This document shows positions 35,776-44,881 of a stretch of 64,000 nucleotides of DNA, in pieces. The notes below the pieces were generated by a model. It did no database searches. It saw only the letters and a list, made by a program, of their open reading frames with translations, and was not told the DNA's origin. Location of the stretch: contig NZ_SBHO01000010.1 of NCBI RefSeq assembly GCF_006980705.1, positions 22,086-86,085 on the forward strand, read 5' to 3'. Position 1 is the stretch's first letter, and each line of letters begins with the position of its first letter. Source of the DNA: Tepidiphilus olei (GTDB lineage Bacteria > Pseudomonadota > Gammaproteobacteria > Burkholderiales > Rhodocyclaceae). The translations under genes and the position numbers were made by a program.

Positions 35776-36674
35776 TCGCCCCCCGCACCCATCTCGACCG
35801 GCTCGAAGCCGAGGCCATCCACATCCTGCGTGAAGTGGCGGGGCAATGCCAGAACCCCGCCCTGCTCTTCTCCGGCGGCAAGGACTCGGTCTGCCTGCTG
35901 CGGCTCGCCGAAAAAGCCTTCCGCCCCGGCCGTTTTCCCTTTCCCCTGCTGCACATCGACACGGGTCACAACTACCCCGAGGTGATCGCCTTCCGCGACC
36001 GGCGCGCCGCCGAGCTCGGCGAGCGGCTCATCGTGCGCTCGGTGGAAGACTCCATCGCCCGCGGCACGGTGCGGCTCGCCCGGCCGGACGAGTCGCGCAA
36101 CCGGCATCAGTCGGTGACCCTGCGCGAGGCGATCGAGGAGTTCGGTTTCGACTGCCTCATCGGCGGCGCGCGCCGCGACGAAGAAAAGGCCCGCGCCAAG
36201 GAGCGCGTCTTCAGCGTGCGCGACGAGTTCGGCCAATGGGATCCAAAGAACCAGCGCCCGGAGCTGTGGCGGCTCTACAACGCCAAGGTCCCCGCTGGCG
36301 GGCACGTGCGCGCCTTCCCCATCAGCGACTGGACGGAACTGGACGTATGGCAGTACATCGCCCGCGAGGGCTTGGAACTGCCCTCGATCTACTTCGCCCA
36401 TCCTCGCCCCTGCGTGCGCCGCGGCGGCCTGCTCGCGCCGGTCACCGAGCTCACCCCGGCGCGCGAGGGCGAGACGGTGGAGACGCTGTGGGTGCGTTTT
36501 CGCACGGTGGGCGACATCCCCTGCACCGCGCCGGTGGAATCGCGCGCCCGCACGATCGAGGAAATCCTGCGCGAGACCGCCGCGACCACCGTCTCCGAGC
36601 GCGGCGCCACCCGGCTCGATGACCAGACGCACGAAGCAGCGATGGAACAACGCAAACGCGAGGGCTATTTCTGA
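35772..36674 (+). CDS. cysD: Sulfate adenylyltransferase subunit 2
   Basis: A 300-residue PP-loop ATP-sulfurylase subunit that forms APS from sulfate and ATP. The SGGKDSVCLLRL pyrophosphate loop is at residues 35-46, with RRDEEKARAKERVFSVRD and the C-terminal GATRLDDQTHEAAMEQRKREGYF typical of CysD. It overlaps cysH by 4 bp and its stop shares a base with the cysN start. Confidence 0.95.
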   Translation: MIAPRTHLDRLEAEAIHILREVAGQCQNPALLFSGGKDSVCLLRLAEKAFRPGRFPFPLLHIDTGHNYPEVIAFRDRRAAELGERLIVRSVEDSIARGTVRLARPDESRNRHQSVTLREAIEEFGFDCLIGGARRDEEKARAKERVFSVRDEFGQWDPKNQRPELWRLYNAKVPAGGHVRAFPISDWTELDVWQYIAREGLELPSIYFAHPRPCVRRGGLLAPVTELTPAREGETVETLWVRFRTVGDIPCTAPVESRARTIEEILRETAATTVSERGATRLDDQTHEAAMEQRKREGYF

Positions 36675-37939
36675 TGGATACCGTACTGCGCTTTCTCACC
36701 TGCGGCAGCGTCGATGACGGCAAAAGCACACTCATCGGGCGACTCCTCTACGACAGCCGGGCGCTGCTGGTCGACACCCTCGAGGGAATCGAGCGCACCA
36801 GCCGGCGCCGCGGCGCCACCGCCCCCGACCTCTCACTGGTCACCGATGGGCTGATCGCCGAGCGCGAACAGGGCATCACCATCGACGTCGCCTACCGCTA
36901 CTTCCGCAGCGGCGCACGCACCTTCATCATCGCCGACGCGCCGGGCCACGAGCAATACACCCGCAACATGGTCACCGCCGCCTCCACCGCCCAGCTCGCC
37001 GTGCTGCTGGTCGACGTGCGCCAGGGACTCACGGCTCAGACCCAGCGCCACGCCCTGCTCGCCGATCTCGTCGGCATCCCGGCGCTGACGATCGCGGTCA
37101 ACAAAATGGATCTGGTCGACTACGACCCGGCCGCTTTCGAAGCGGTGGTCTACGCCTTCGAGGACTTCGCCGAAGCCAGCGGACTGCGCGCCCGGCGCCA
37201 CTACATCCCCATGTCGGCGCTACTGGGCGACATGGTGGTCGAGCGCGGTGAGCACCTGCCGTGGTACCTGGGTCCGACGCTGCTGGAAGTGCTCGAACGC
37301 ACCCCCGCCGGCCAGGGCGTGAGCGACCACCCCTTCCGTTTTCCCGTGCAATGGGTCTGCCGGCCGAGGGAAGCCACCGACCCCCTGCTGCACGATTACC
37401 GCGGCCTGGCGGGGCAGGTGGCAGCCGGCACGATCGCCGTGGGCGAGGAGATCGTCGTGCTGCCCTCCGGGCGCCGCAGCACCGTGACCGCCATCGAATT
37501 GGGCGGCGTGCCGCGCGAGCGTGCCGTCGCCGGCGATTCGGTCATGATCCGGCTCGCCGACGATCTCGACGTCGGTCGGGGCGAGATGCTCGTGCGCGCC
37601 GACCAATCCGCGCCGGCGCTCACCCGCGGCGTGGAAGCCGACCTCGTCTGGCTCGACCCGGCCCCTCTCGCCCCCCGGCGCACCTACCTGCTGCGCCACA
37701 CCACGCGCGAAGTGCAGGCGCGGGTGGAGACCATCGAATGGAACCTGGACGTGGCCACGCTCGAGCGCGAGCCGGCGCACGAACTCACCATGAACGACAT
37801 CGCCCGAGTGCGCGTCAAGCTCGCCCAGCCGATCGCCGCCGACCCTTACGAGGTTCTGCGCGACACCGGCAGTTTCCTCCTCATCGACCCGGCCACTTGG
37901 GACACGGTGGCCGCGGGGATGATCCGCGGGACGCAGTGA
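36674..37939 (+). CDS. cysN: Sulfate adenylyltransferase subunit 1 (GTPase)
   Basis: A 421-residue EF-Tu-like GTPase that drives the CysD reaction. G1 is GSVDDGKST, G3 DAPGHEQYTRNM, G4 NKMDLVDYD, and the switch I region DGLIAEREQGITIDVAYRYF is present. The length corresponds to a stand-alone CysN without an APS-kinase domain, which fits an APS-reducing CysH. The gene starts on the last base of cysD and ends only 4 bp from the convergent mnhG gene. Confidence 0.94.
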   Translation: MDTVLRFLTCGSVDDGKSTLIGRLLYDSRALLVDTLEGIERTSRRRGATAPDLSLVTDGLIAEREQGITIDVAYRYFRSGARTFIIADAPGHEQYTRNMVTAASTAQLAVLLVDVRQGLTAQTQRHALLADLVGIPALTIAVNKMDLVDYDPAAFEAVVYAFEDFAEASGLRARRHYIPMSALLGDMVVERGEHLPWYLGPTLLEVLERTPAGQGVSDHPFRFPVQWVCRPREATDPLLHDYRGLAGQVAAGTIAVGEEIVVLPSGRRSTVTAIELGGVPRERAVAGDSVMIRLADDLDVGRGEMLVRADQSAPALTRGVEADLVWLDPAPLAPRRTYLLRHTTREVQARVETIEWNLDVATLEREPAHELTMNDIARVRVKLAQPIAADPYEVLRDTGSFLLIDPATWDTVAAGMIRGTQ

Positions 37940-37943
37940 GACG

Positions 37944-38336
37944 CTAGGGCCGAGGTTCGGCACCGTCGCTGCCGGATTCCTCCGGCGGCGGCTGGAACGT
38001 TCCCCAATCGACGCCGGACGCAGCGGGACGGGGCAGCGCAGCGTGTACCCGTTCCCGTTCGCGATGCAGCCAGGCGCGAGCGAGCATCAGCGCCGAGAGG
38101 GGGGCCGTCAAAAAGAGAAAGAGGGTAATGAGCAGCTCATGGACCGACCACTCTGCGCGCACCCAGCCGAAATAAGCGATCGAAGCGAGCAACACCCCGC
38201 CCACGCCCAGCGTCGTCGCCTTGGTCGGCGCATGCAGCCGCTGCATCGCCTGCGGCAGCCGCACCAACCCCCACGACCCCACGAGACCAAAAAACGCGCC
38301 CACGAGCAACAAGGCCGCGATCAGCATATCTGCCAT
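37944..38336 (-). CDS. mnhG: Na+/H+ antiporter subunit G (MnhG/MrpG)
   Basis: A 130-residue membrane subunit with three membrane segments. The MnhG motif GSWGLVRLPQAMQRLHAPTKATTLGVGGVL is conserved, followed by the LLITLFLFLTAPLSALMLARA helix. The C-terminal 30 residues form a cytosolic proline-rich tail. The start at 38336 (MADML) is preferred to 38375. Last gene of the mnhABCDEFG operon. Confidence 0.9.
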   Translation of the reverse strand: MADMLIAALLLVGAFFGLVGSWGLVRLPQAMQRLHAPTKATTLGVGGVLLASIAYFGWVRAEWSVHELLITLFLFLTAPLSALMLARAWLHRERERVHAALPRPAASGVDWGTFQPPPEESGSDGAEPRP

Positions 38337-38346
38337 CTCCCCCCTC

Positions 38347-38616
38347 CTATTCGATGATGAGCCCGCGGAGCACATAGCGGCAAAACGCCACCGTCGACAC
38401 GAACCCGATCATGGCGAAAAAGAGCGCTGCCTCGAAGAACACCGAACTCCCTTGCCAGATGCTCCACGTGACGATGAGCGCGATCACGTTCACCATCATG
38501 GTGTCCAACGCCATCACCCGGTCGACCAGGTCCGGGCCGCGCCACAGACGCCACGCGCACAGCAGCACTCCCAACCCGAATGCCGCCAAGGCCACCAAAG
38601 CCGCCCATTCGATCAT
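38347..38616 (-). CDS. mnhF: Na+/H+ antiporter subunit F (MnhF/MrpF)
   Basis: An 89-residue membrane subunit with three membrane segments. GPDLVDRVMALDTMMVNVIALI is the diagnostic MnhF motif, followed by FFEAALFFAMIGFVSTVAFCRY. It overlaps mnhE by 4 bp (ATGA). The much longer frame that contains it, up to 39114, is mostly a shadow of mnhE. Confidence 0.92.
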   Translation of the reverse strand: MIEWAALVALAAFGLGVLLCAWRLWRGPDLVDRVMALDTMMVNVIALIVTWSIWQGSSVFFEAALFFAMIGFVSTVAFCRYVLRGLIIE

Positions 38617-39131
38617 GCGTCGCCCTCCCCGAAAATCTTCATCACGCGTTCCTCGTAGCGCGACTTGATCCCCGCCACCGTCGCGTCCGGATCGTCCGTA
38701 TGCAGGCAATGCACCAGCAGGGCCGAGCCGTCGGCGGCCAAATCGCAACTCACCGTGCCCGGCGTCATCGTGATCGTGCCCGCGAGCAGGGTGATCGCCT
38801 CGGGTCGATGCAGGCGCAGCGGCACGACGAGCCAGGTCGAGCGCAACGTCTCCGGCCGGCGCAGCAGTATCCAGCCGGCCACCTGTATGTTGGCTCTGAC
38901 GATGTCCCACAACACGATCGCCGCATAGACGATGGCCGTACGCCATGAATGCACCCGCGGCAGATCCGGCCAGAACGGGCGCAGGAGCAAAGGAACCACC
39001 ACGCCCAGAATCACGCCCATCAGCCACTGCCCGGCAGAGAAATCGTTTTGCAGTGCCACCCATACCAAGGTCAGCGCCAAGCTCACGGCTGGATGCGGCA
39101 CCCAGCGGCGCCACTTCGATCGCATCCTCAT
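38613..39131 (-). CDS. mnhE: Na+/H+ antiporter subunit E (MnhE/MrpE)
   Basis: A 172-residue subunit with membrane segments in the first half (HPAVSLALTLVWVALQ, WLMGVILGVVVPLLL) and a soluble domain behind them. LWDIVRANIQVAGWIL and LLAGTITMTPGTVSCDLAADG are typical of MnhE. It overlaps mnhD by 4 bp and mnhF by 4 bp. Confidence 0.92.
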   Translation of the reverse strand: MRMRSKWRRWVPHPAVSLALTLVWVALQNDFSAGQWLMGVILGVVVPLLLRPFWPDLPRVHSWRTAIVYAAIVLWDIVRANIQVAGWILLRRPETLRSTWLVVPLRLHRPEAITLLAGTITMTPGTVSCDLAADGSALLVHCLHTDDPDATVAGIKSRYEERVMKIFGEGDA

Positions 39132-40624
39132 CGGTACACCCCCGCTCCCATCACGGCCTGCACGTAAGCACCCGGCTCGAGCAGCGCCTGTGCCGCCTGC
39201 GTGAAATAGGCAAGCGCCGGGCCGGCGACGAGCGCCCAGACGAGCGTCCCCGCCAGCAGCAAGGCGAGCGCCGCCACGCCACCCGCCGCCGGCCCGTGCG
39301 ACGCCTGCCCTCCATCCTTCTGCGTCTTCCAGAACACCCGCGACCCTGCCCGCGACAGTCCCAGCAGCAGCAGGAAAGACGCCATGAGCACGAACACCCA
39401 GCTCGCCGCCCCTTCGATCACGGTGACTGGAATGTTGCGCAATACGGCAAGCTTGCCGACGAAACCGGAAAGCGGCGGCAAGCCCACCGTAACGATCGCC
39501 ACGAGAAAGAACAACCCACCGAGCAGCGCCCGTCCGCTAAATTCCCGGCCACCGACCAGCGCATCGCCTTCCTCGCGCCGCACCGAACGCACCAGGTCGG
39601 CGAGCACGAAGAGTGCGGCCCCAGCCAGCGTGGAATGGACCAGGTAGTAGAGCCCGGCGCCCAGCCGCGCCGCATCCGCCCCGGCCAGCCCCACGAAGAG
39701 CACGCCGATCGACGAGATGGAAGCAAAACCGGCGAGCACGCCCAGCGAGGGTGCGGCCAGAACGCCCAGCGCCCCAGCCAACAGAGTGAGCCAGGCGAGC
39801 GGCTCCAGCGCCGCGAGCGACGACCACCCCAAGCCGACGAGGGCAAAGCGCAGCAACGCATAAGCACCGACTTTGGAGAGCAAGGCAAAGAGCGCCGCCG
39901 CCACTCCCGGCGCATGCCCGTAGGCTCCCGGCAGCCAGAACTGCAAGGGCACCACCGCCGCTTTCAGCAAGAAAACGACGCACAGCAACGTTCCTCCAGC
40001 CATGAGGATGCCCCGATCGGAGGACGGAATCGTCGGCACTCGTTGTGCCAGATCGGCGAAATTGAGCGTACCGGCCGCGTTGTAGATGAGGGCGACGGCA
40101 AAGAGGAACAGGGACGAAGCGATGAGGTTGACCACCATGTACTGCAACGCATTCGTCAGTCGCGCCGCACCACCGCCGTGCACCATCAACCCGTAGGAAG
40201 CGATCAGCATCACCTCGAAGAAAACGAAGAGGTTGAAGAAATCCCCCGTGAGAAAGGCGCCGTAAATCCCCATCAGCTGAAACTGGAACAGCGGATGGAA
40301 GTGCCTTCCGCGTCGGTCCCAGGCGCAGACCGCGTGCAACAGCAACACCGCGCCGAGGATGGCGGTGAGCAGCACCATCGCCGCCGAGAGGCGATCGGCC
40401 ACCAGCGCGATGCCATACGGCGCCGGCCAGTCGCCGAGTCGGTAGACGAGAATCTCTCCTTCTCCCGTCGCCGCGAACAGCAACAAGGCCACGACGAGTT
40501 GGGCTGCCGCAGCAATGAAAGAGAGCACGCGCGCCAGCACCAGATCCTGACGCGAGAGCGCCACCATCACCGCCGCGCTCAGTACCGGAATCAGGACGGG
40601 CAGAATCGGCAGATGCGCATTCAC
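39128..40624 (-). CDS. mnhD: Na+/H+ antiporter subunit D (MnhD/MrpD)
   Basis: A 498-residue complex I-like (NuoM/NuoN-related) membrane subunit. Family-conserved parts are FQLMGIYGAFLTGDFFNLFVFFEVMLIASYGLMVHG, with the membrane-embedded Glu of FFEVM, LLKAAVVPLQFWLPGAYGHAPG with Lys, and LPPLSGFVGKLAVL. About 14 membrane segments are expected. It is coupled to mnhC and mnhE by 4-bp overlaps. Confidence 0.93.
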   Translation of the reverse strand: MNAHLPILPVLIPVLSAAVMVALSRQDLVLARVLSFIAAAAQLVVALLLFAATGEGEILVYRLGDWPAPYGIALVADRLSAAMVLLTAILGAVLLLHAVCAWDRRGRHFHPLFQFQLMGIYGAFLTGDFFNLFVFFEVMLIASYGLMVHGGGAARLTNALQYMVVNLIASSLFLFAVALIYNAAGTLNFADLAQRVPTIPSSDRGILMAGGTLLCVVFLLKAAVVPLQFWLPGAYGHAPGVAAALFALLSKVGAYALLRFALVGLGWSSLAALEPLAWLTLLAGALGVLAAPSLGVLAGFASISSIGVLFVGLAGADAARLGAGLYYLVHSTLAGAALFVLADLVRSVRREEGDALVGGREFSGRALLGGLFFLVAIVTVGLPPLSGFVGKLAVLRNIPVTVIEGAASWVFVLMASFLLLLGLSRAGSRVFWKTQKDGGQASHGPAAGGVAALALLLAGTLVWALVAGPALAYFTQAAQALLEPGAYVQAVMGAGVYR

Positions 40625-40971
40625 CGCTCGACCTCCACTCGATCGGTCACCGCCGGCACGTCGCTGCGCTCCACACCGGACTCGAAACGCGCCCGGATGG
40701 CCAGCACCACCAGGAGCGCCGTCATTCCGAAGGCAATGACGATGGCCGTGAGCACCAACGCCTGCGGCAGCGGATCGGCGAAGCGCGTCACCCCCTCAGC
40801 CCAGACCGGGGGAGCGCCGACGGTCAAGCGCCCGGCAACGAAGAGGAAGAGGTTGGTGGCGTAGGAGAGCAGGGATAGGCCCAGCACCACGGGAAAGACT
40901 TGTCGTAGGCAACACAGGTAAATCCCGGCAGCCGTCAGCGCTGCGATGAGCACGGCGAACAAAATTTCCAT
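40621..40971 (-). CDS. mnhC: Na+/H+ antiporter subunit C (MnhC/MrpC)
   Basis: A 116-residue NuoK-like membrane subunit with three segments. The start MEILFAVLIAALTAAGIYLCC, GLSLLSYATNLFLFV (NuoK-like motif) and DPLPQALVLTAIVIAFGMTALLVVLAIR are diagnostic for MnhC. One base separates it from the stop of the fused mnhAB gene. Confidence 0.93.
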   Translation of the reverse strand: MEILFAVLIAALTAAGIYLCCLRQVFPVVLGLSLLSYATNLFLFVAGRLTVGAPPVWAEGVTRFADPLPQALVLTAIVIAFGMTALLVVLAIRARFESGVERSDVPAVTDRVEVER

Positions 40972-40972
40972 C

Positions 40973-43807
40973 TCACCCCTCCTTTTCCGATGGTTTCGGC
41001 CGGGCCGGGTCCATGGGCGTGCGGCTGGGCAGAAAACCCGCGAGCTGCCCCAAATGAGCCAATTGCACCAAAGCCAGCGTCACCGCCCCGAATACCGTCA
41101 GCAGCACCCCCAGATCGAACCCCATGGCGCTCGCCAACGGCACCGGTCCGATGCCTGGGATATGCACCTCGCCGTGGGCACTGCGTAGAAATGGCGCGCC
41201 CAAACCCATCGCCGCCATCCCGGTCGCCCCGGCCACGAGAAGCCCGGTGCCGATCCAGACGTGCGCATCGAGGCGCATGCGATGCATCGTCCATGACAGG
41301 CCACTGGCCATGTACTGGATCAAGAATGCAAGGGCCAAAAGCAAAGCGGCGATGAAGCCACCGCCAGGGGCATTGTGCCCGCGGAAAAAGATATAGAAAA
41401 CGGCCATGAGCAGGAAAGGTAGCATCACCCGCGCCGTCACGGCAAACGGCAGCGGATGGCGCGTCGGGGACAAAGCGAACGGGAAACGCCAGGCGTGGAG
41501 ATGCTCCCGTGCCACCCCCTCCTGCATGCCCTGCAAAAGCGCGTAGATCACCAAGGCGGCGATGCCCAGAACCGTAATTTCGCCGAACGTATCGTAACCG
41601 CGGAAATCGACGAGGATCACGTTGACCACGTTGCTCCCCCCCCCTTCCGATACCGAACGGCTCCAGAAGTAATCGGCCAGGTTAGGCCCGTCATTACGCA
41701 TCATCACCCAGGCGAGCAAGCCCACCACCGAGCCGATGAGGATGGAGGCGGCCGCCGCACCCCGCGGCTTGGCCACGGGCTCGGTATCGTGCTGAGGAAG
41801 GAAGAACAGCATGAGCAGCAGCAAAACCGTCGTCACCGCCTCGACCGAAATCTGGGTGAGCGCCAGGTCCGGCGCCGAAGCATGCAGGAAAGCCAGCGAA
41901 ACGACGAGCCCCACCGCCCCCGTGAGCAATACTGCTCGCAGCCGCTTGTGATGCCAGCGCACCACGAGACCGATCGCGGCGAGACCGACCCCGGCGAAGA
42001 TCAGACCGAGGCCGTTCATGGGCGTCGGCGCACGCTGCGGCCGCCACCCCTCTCCCATGCCCCAACCGAGCGCGAGCGCGGCAAGGCTCACCACGGCGAG
42101 CAGCAGCACGTAGCGCCCCAGTACACCCGAGTGCACCCGGGCGATGAGGCGATGCGCCCCGCGCACCAGCCATTCCTGCGCCGAGAAGAACGCTCTACGC
42201 CCATCGAACGGCAAAGCCCAGGCAAGCACCCGGCCCGACAGCGCTCGATAGTGCCACACCATGGCCGCGCCGATGACGAAAGCCACGGCGGAGACCACGA
42301 GCGGCGCGCCGAACCCATGCCATAGCGCGAGTTCCGGCCACGGCGCGTGCGCGCCCACCGCCGCCGCGCTTGCCGCGGCGAGCAAGGGCTCGGCGAGGCT
42401 CGGCCACAGCCCCAACACCACCACTGCCACGACCAACACCAAGGGAGGACCCCACAGGAGTGCCGGCGGATCGTGTGGGATCCTCCCCTCCGGCAGGCGC
42501 AGCGGCCCGAAGAAGAGCGCCGAAAAATACCGGAACGCATAAGCCGCGGAGAGGATCGCCGCCAAGCCGACGAGCCCCCACAACGGCCAACCACCCCCCC
42601 AGCGCGCCGCCAGCACTTCGACGAGCATCGCCTCCTTGGAAACGAAACCATTCAACGGCGGCACACCGGCCATCGACAAGGCCGCCAGCGTCCCCAATCC
42701 CGCCGTCAGGGGCATGACCTTGGCCAGGCCCGAGAGGCGACGCAAATCGCGCAGGCCCGTTTCATGATCGACGATGCCCGTGTTCATGAAGAGCGCCGCC
42801 TTGAACGTCGCGTGCATCAGCACGTGCAGCATGGCCGCGAACACCGCCGTGGGCGTTCCCAAGCCCAGCAGCATCGTCACCAGACCCAGATGGCTCACCG
42901 TCGAATATGCCAGCAGTGCCTTCAGGTCGTCCTTGAAGAGCGCGATCGTCGCACCCAGAAGCATCGTCGCCGCCCCGATCCCAGTCACCCAGACGACCCA
43001 GGCGTCGGTTTGACCGAACACCGGCCACACGCGCGCGAGCAGATACAACCCCGCCTTCACCATGGTGGCCGAATGCAGATAGGCCGAAACCGGCGTGGGC
43101 GCGGCCATCGCGTGCGGCAGCCAGAAGTGGAAGGGGAACTGCGCGCTCTTGGTAAAGGCGCCCAACAGAATCAACGTAAGTATCGCCGGCGCCAAGGGCG
43201 AGGCGAGAATGAGCTCTTGCCGCGCCGCGAGTTCGGAGAGGCGATACGTACCGGCGACCTCTCCGAGTAGGATCAGGCCGGCGAGCAGAGCGAGCCCCCC
43301 TGCCCCGGTGATCGCCAGTGCAAGCCGTGCCCCGCGCCGTCCGTCGGGCAGATGACACCAAAATCCGATCAGGAGAAACGAAGAAAGGCTGGTGAGCTCC
43401 CAGAATACCGGCAACAGGAGCAGATTGTCGGCCAGCACCACCCCCAGCATCGCCCCTTGGAAAAGAAGGAGATACGCATAAAACGTCCCGATGGGTTCGT
43501 TGCCGGCAAGATAGCCGCGACTATAGATGAAAATCAGGATGCCGATCGCCAGGATCAGGGAAGCGAAGAAAAAACCCAGGCCATCGATACGCAAAGCCCA
43601 TTCCAGGCCGAGCGCGGGTACCCAAGGGACACGCACTTCCTCTGGTACGCCGGAAAACACCGACGCCGCCTGCCCCCACAACAATAGGAGCGCCACCACA
43701 CTCGGCGCCAGAGCCGCGAGCAGCGCCGGCGTGCGCCCTGCCCGTGCAAAGAGTGGCGGCAGGATCGCGCCCAGCAGCGGCAAAGCGACGATTGCACTTG
43801 CGCTCAT
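40973..43807 (-). CDS. mnhA: Fused Na+/H+ antiporter subunits A and B (MnhAB)
   Basis: A 944-residue protein carrying all of subunit A and a complete subunit B. Residues 1-500 are NuoL-like (FYAYLLLFQGAMLGVVLADNLLLLPVFWELTSLSSFLLIG, FPFHFWLPHAMAAPTPVSAYLHSATMVKAG). About 600-780 hold the MbhD/MbhE-like part with VEAVTTVLLLLMLFFLP. The last 150 residues are MnhB (RGHNAPGGGFIAALLLALAFLIQYMASG). The start at 43807 has a strong GAGGAGGGA site; the ATG at 43822 lies before it. The complex exchanges cytoplasmic Na+ for H+. First gene of the antiporter operon, divergent from the IclR regulator. Confidence 0.92.
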   Translation of the reverse strand: MSASAIVALPLLGAILPPLFARAGRTPALLAALAPSVVALLLLWGQAASVFSGVPEEVRVPWVPALGLEWALRIDGLGFFFASLILAIGILIFIYSRGYLAGNEPIGTFYAYLLLFQGAMLGVVLADNLLLLPVFWELTSLSSFLLIGFWCHLPDGRRGARLALAITGAGGLALLAGLILLGEVAGTYRLSELAARQELILASPLAPAILTLILLGAFTKSAQFPFHFWLPHAMAAPTPVSAYLHSATMVKAGLYLLARVWPVFGQTDAWVVWVTGIGAATMLLGATIALFKDDLKALLAYSTVSHLGLVTMLLGLGTPTAVFAAMLHVLMHATFKAALFMNTGIVDHETGLRDLRRLSGLAKVMPLTAGLGTLAALSMAGVPPLNGFVSKEAMLVEVLAARWGGGWPLWGLVGLAAILSAAYAFRYFSALFFGPLRLPEGRIPHDPPALLWGPPLVLVVAVVVLGLWPSLAEPLLAAASAAAVGAHAPWPELALWHGFGAPLVVSAVAFVIGAAMVWHYRALSGRVLAWALPFDGRRAFFSAQEWLVRGAHRLIARVHSGVLGRYVLLLAVVSLAALALGWGMGEGWRPQRAPTPMNGLGLIFAGVGLAAIGLVVRWHHKRLRAVLLTGAVGLVVSLAFLHASAPDLALTQISVEAVTTVLLLLMLFFLPQHDTEPVAKPRGAAAASILIGSVVGLLAWVMMRNDGPNLADYFWSRSVSEGGGSNVVNVILVDFRGYDTFGEITVLGIAALVIYALLQGMQEGVAREHLHAWRFPFALSPTRHPLPFAVTARVMLPFLLMAVFYIFFRGHNAPGGGFIAALLLALAFLIQYMASGLSWTMHRMRLDAHVWIGTGLLVAGATGMAAMGLGAPFLRSAHGEVHIPGIGPVPLASAMGFDLGVLLTVFGAVTLALVQLAHLGQLAGFLPSRTPMDPARPKPSEKEG

Positions 43808-43821
43808 TGCCTCCCTCCTCA

Positions 43822-43850
43822 TTTCACGATACGAAAAATCGAGCTATACT
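43822..43850 (+). promoter_or_regulatory. Promoter of the IclR-family regulator
   Basis: TTTCAC (43822-43827) and TATACT (43845-43850) are separated by exactly 17 bp. The -10 matches the consensus at five of six positions. It would start transcription near 43857, so the ATG at 43851 cannot be the start of translation, supporting the ATG at 43878. The site overlaps the leader of the divergent mnhAB gene, so the regulator and antiporter promoters may compete. Confidence 0.5.
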
Positions 43851-43877
43851 ATGCGCTCGATTCCGACGATCGACCCG

Positions 43878-44720
43878 ATGATACAACAACATCCTCCTGC
43901 AGCCCCCGCCCCAACGCCCGCCGAGAACAAAAGCTCGATCCAAGTGATCGATCGGCTCGTCACTTTGCTCGACGTATTGGCACGGCATCCCGATTCGCTG
44001 CCGCTGAAGGTGCTCGCGAACCAAGCGGGGCTTCACCCCTCCACCGCGCACCGCATCCTTTCGGCCATGACGGCCGCCGGCTTCGTCGAACGGGTCGAAG
44101 GCGGGGCCTATCGCCTGGGCATTAGGCTGCTCGAGCTGGGCGCACTGGTCAAGGAACGCCTTTCCTTGCGCGAGGTCGCCCACCCGTGGCTACGGCAACT
44201 CCATCGCGCCACCGGCGAAAGCGTCAATCTGGGCATCCGCGACGGCGATCACATCGTCTATATCGAACGCACGAGCGGAGGGCGCTCTGCGGTTCGGGTG
44301 GTCCACATCGTCGGCTCCCGGGCGCCGCTACACACCACCGCCACCGGCAAGCTCTTCCTCGCCGAGGAGCCGCGAGCCGAGGTCGAGCGCTACGTCGCCC
44401 GCACGGGACTCGCCCCCATGACACCACGCTCGATCACCGACCCGATGCGGCTGTACGAGGAGCTCGAACGCGTGCGCCGTGAAGCGCTCGCCTACGACCT
44501 CGACGAGCAAGAAGTAGGGGTGCGCTGCATTGCAGCCGGCATCCGGGATGAAGATGGCACGCTCGTGGCAGGGCTTTCACTCTCCACGCCGACCGAGCGC
44601 TACGACCCGACACTGGCCGAGCCGATCCGGCGGACCGCGGAGGCGATCTCGCGCGCGCTCGGGCACGGCCCCCGCACGCGCGAACCCCTCGATGCGATCA
44701 GAGAAAAGGCGTTACCCTGA
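43878..44720 (+). CDS. IclR-family transcriptional regulator
   Basis: A 280-residue IclR regulator. After about 25 Pro/Ala-rich residues, the winged helix reads IQVIDRLVTLLDVLARHPDSLPLKVLANQAGLHPSTAHRILSAM, followed by the effector domain with GRSAVRVVHIVGSRAPLHTTATGKLFLAE and a characteristic GVRCIAAGIRDEDGTLVAGLSLS. The start is placed at 43878 for the promoter reason above. It is divergent from the mnh operon; whether it controls that operon or distant catabolic genes is not decided by sequence. Confidence 0.85.
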   Translation: MIQQHPPAAPAPTPAENKSSIQVIDRLVTLLDVLARHPDSLPLKVLANQAGLHPSTAHRILSAMTAAGFVERVEGGAYRLGIRLLELGALVKERLSLREVAHPWLRQLHRATGESVNLGIRDGDHIVYIERTSGGRSAVRVVHIVGSRAPLHTTATGKLFLAEEPRAEVERYVARTGLAPMTPRSITDPMRLYEELERVRREALAYDLDEQEVGVRCIAAGIRDEDGTLVAGLSLSTPTERYDPTLAEPIRRTAEAISRALGHGPRTREPLDAIREKALP

Positions 44721-44725
44721 CTCCG

Positions 44726-44745
44726 GAGCGCCCTGCGGGCGCCTC
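44726..44745 (+). terminator. Hairpin after the IclR gene
   Basis: GCGCCC-TGC-GGGCGC forms a tight stem directly behind the TGA at 44718-44720, extended by GAG/CTC with a bulge. There is no T-run. The remaining spacer up to 44881 contains an imperfect palindrome around 44790-44805 and no gene. Confidence 0.4.
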
Positions 44746-44881
44746 GAATGACCGGCTGCACGCGGCAGCGTTCTCCGGCGCTCGGATGCTCGCCCATCGA
44801 TTCATGGATCGGGCATCGCGTGCGCCGGACGCGCGCTCCGGCAAACCGCACGATGGTTTCCGTGCTACGCCTCATTCGTGC

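Noticed and set aside
34448..36650. Several long minus-strand frames across the cysH-cysD region
   Set aside because: They are GC-driven shadows of genes with complete catalytic motifs on the plus strand.
38945..40864. A 639-codon plus-strand frame across mnhE-mnhD
   Set aside because: Composition is Arg/Gln/His-rich and lacks any domain; the minus strand encodes clear antiporter subunits with 4-bp overlaps.
44786..44810. Imperfect palindrome around a central CATG in the spacer after the IclR gene, considered as a regulatory site
   Set aside because: Arms contain mismatches, no promoter lies nearby and both flanking genes end here, so no regulatory role is supported.
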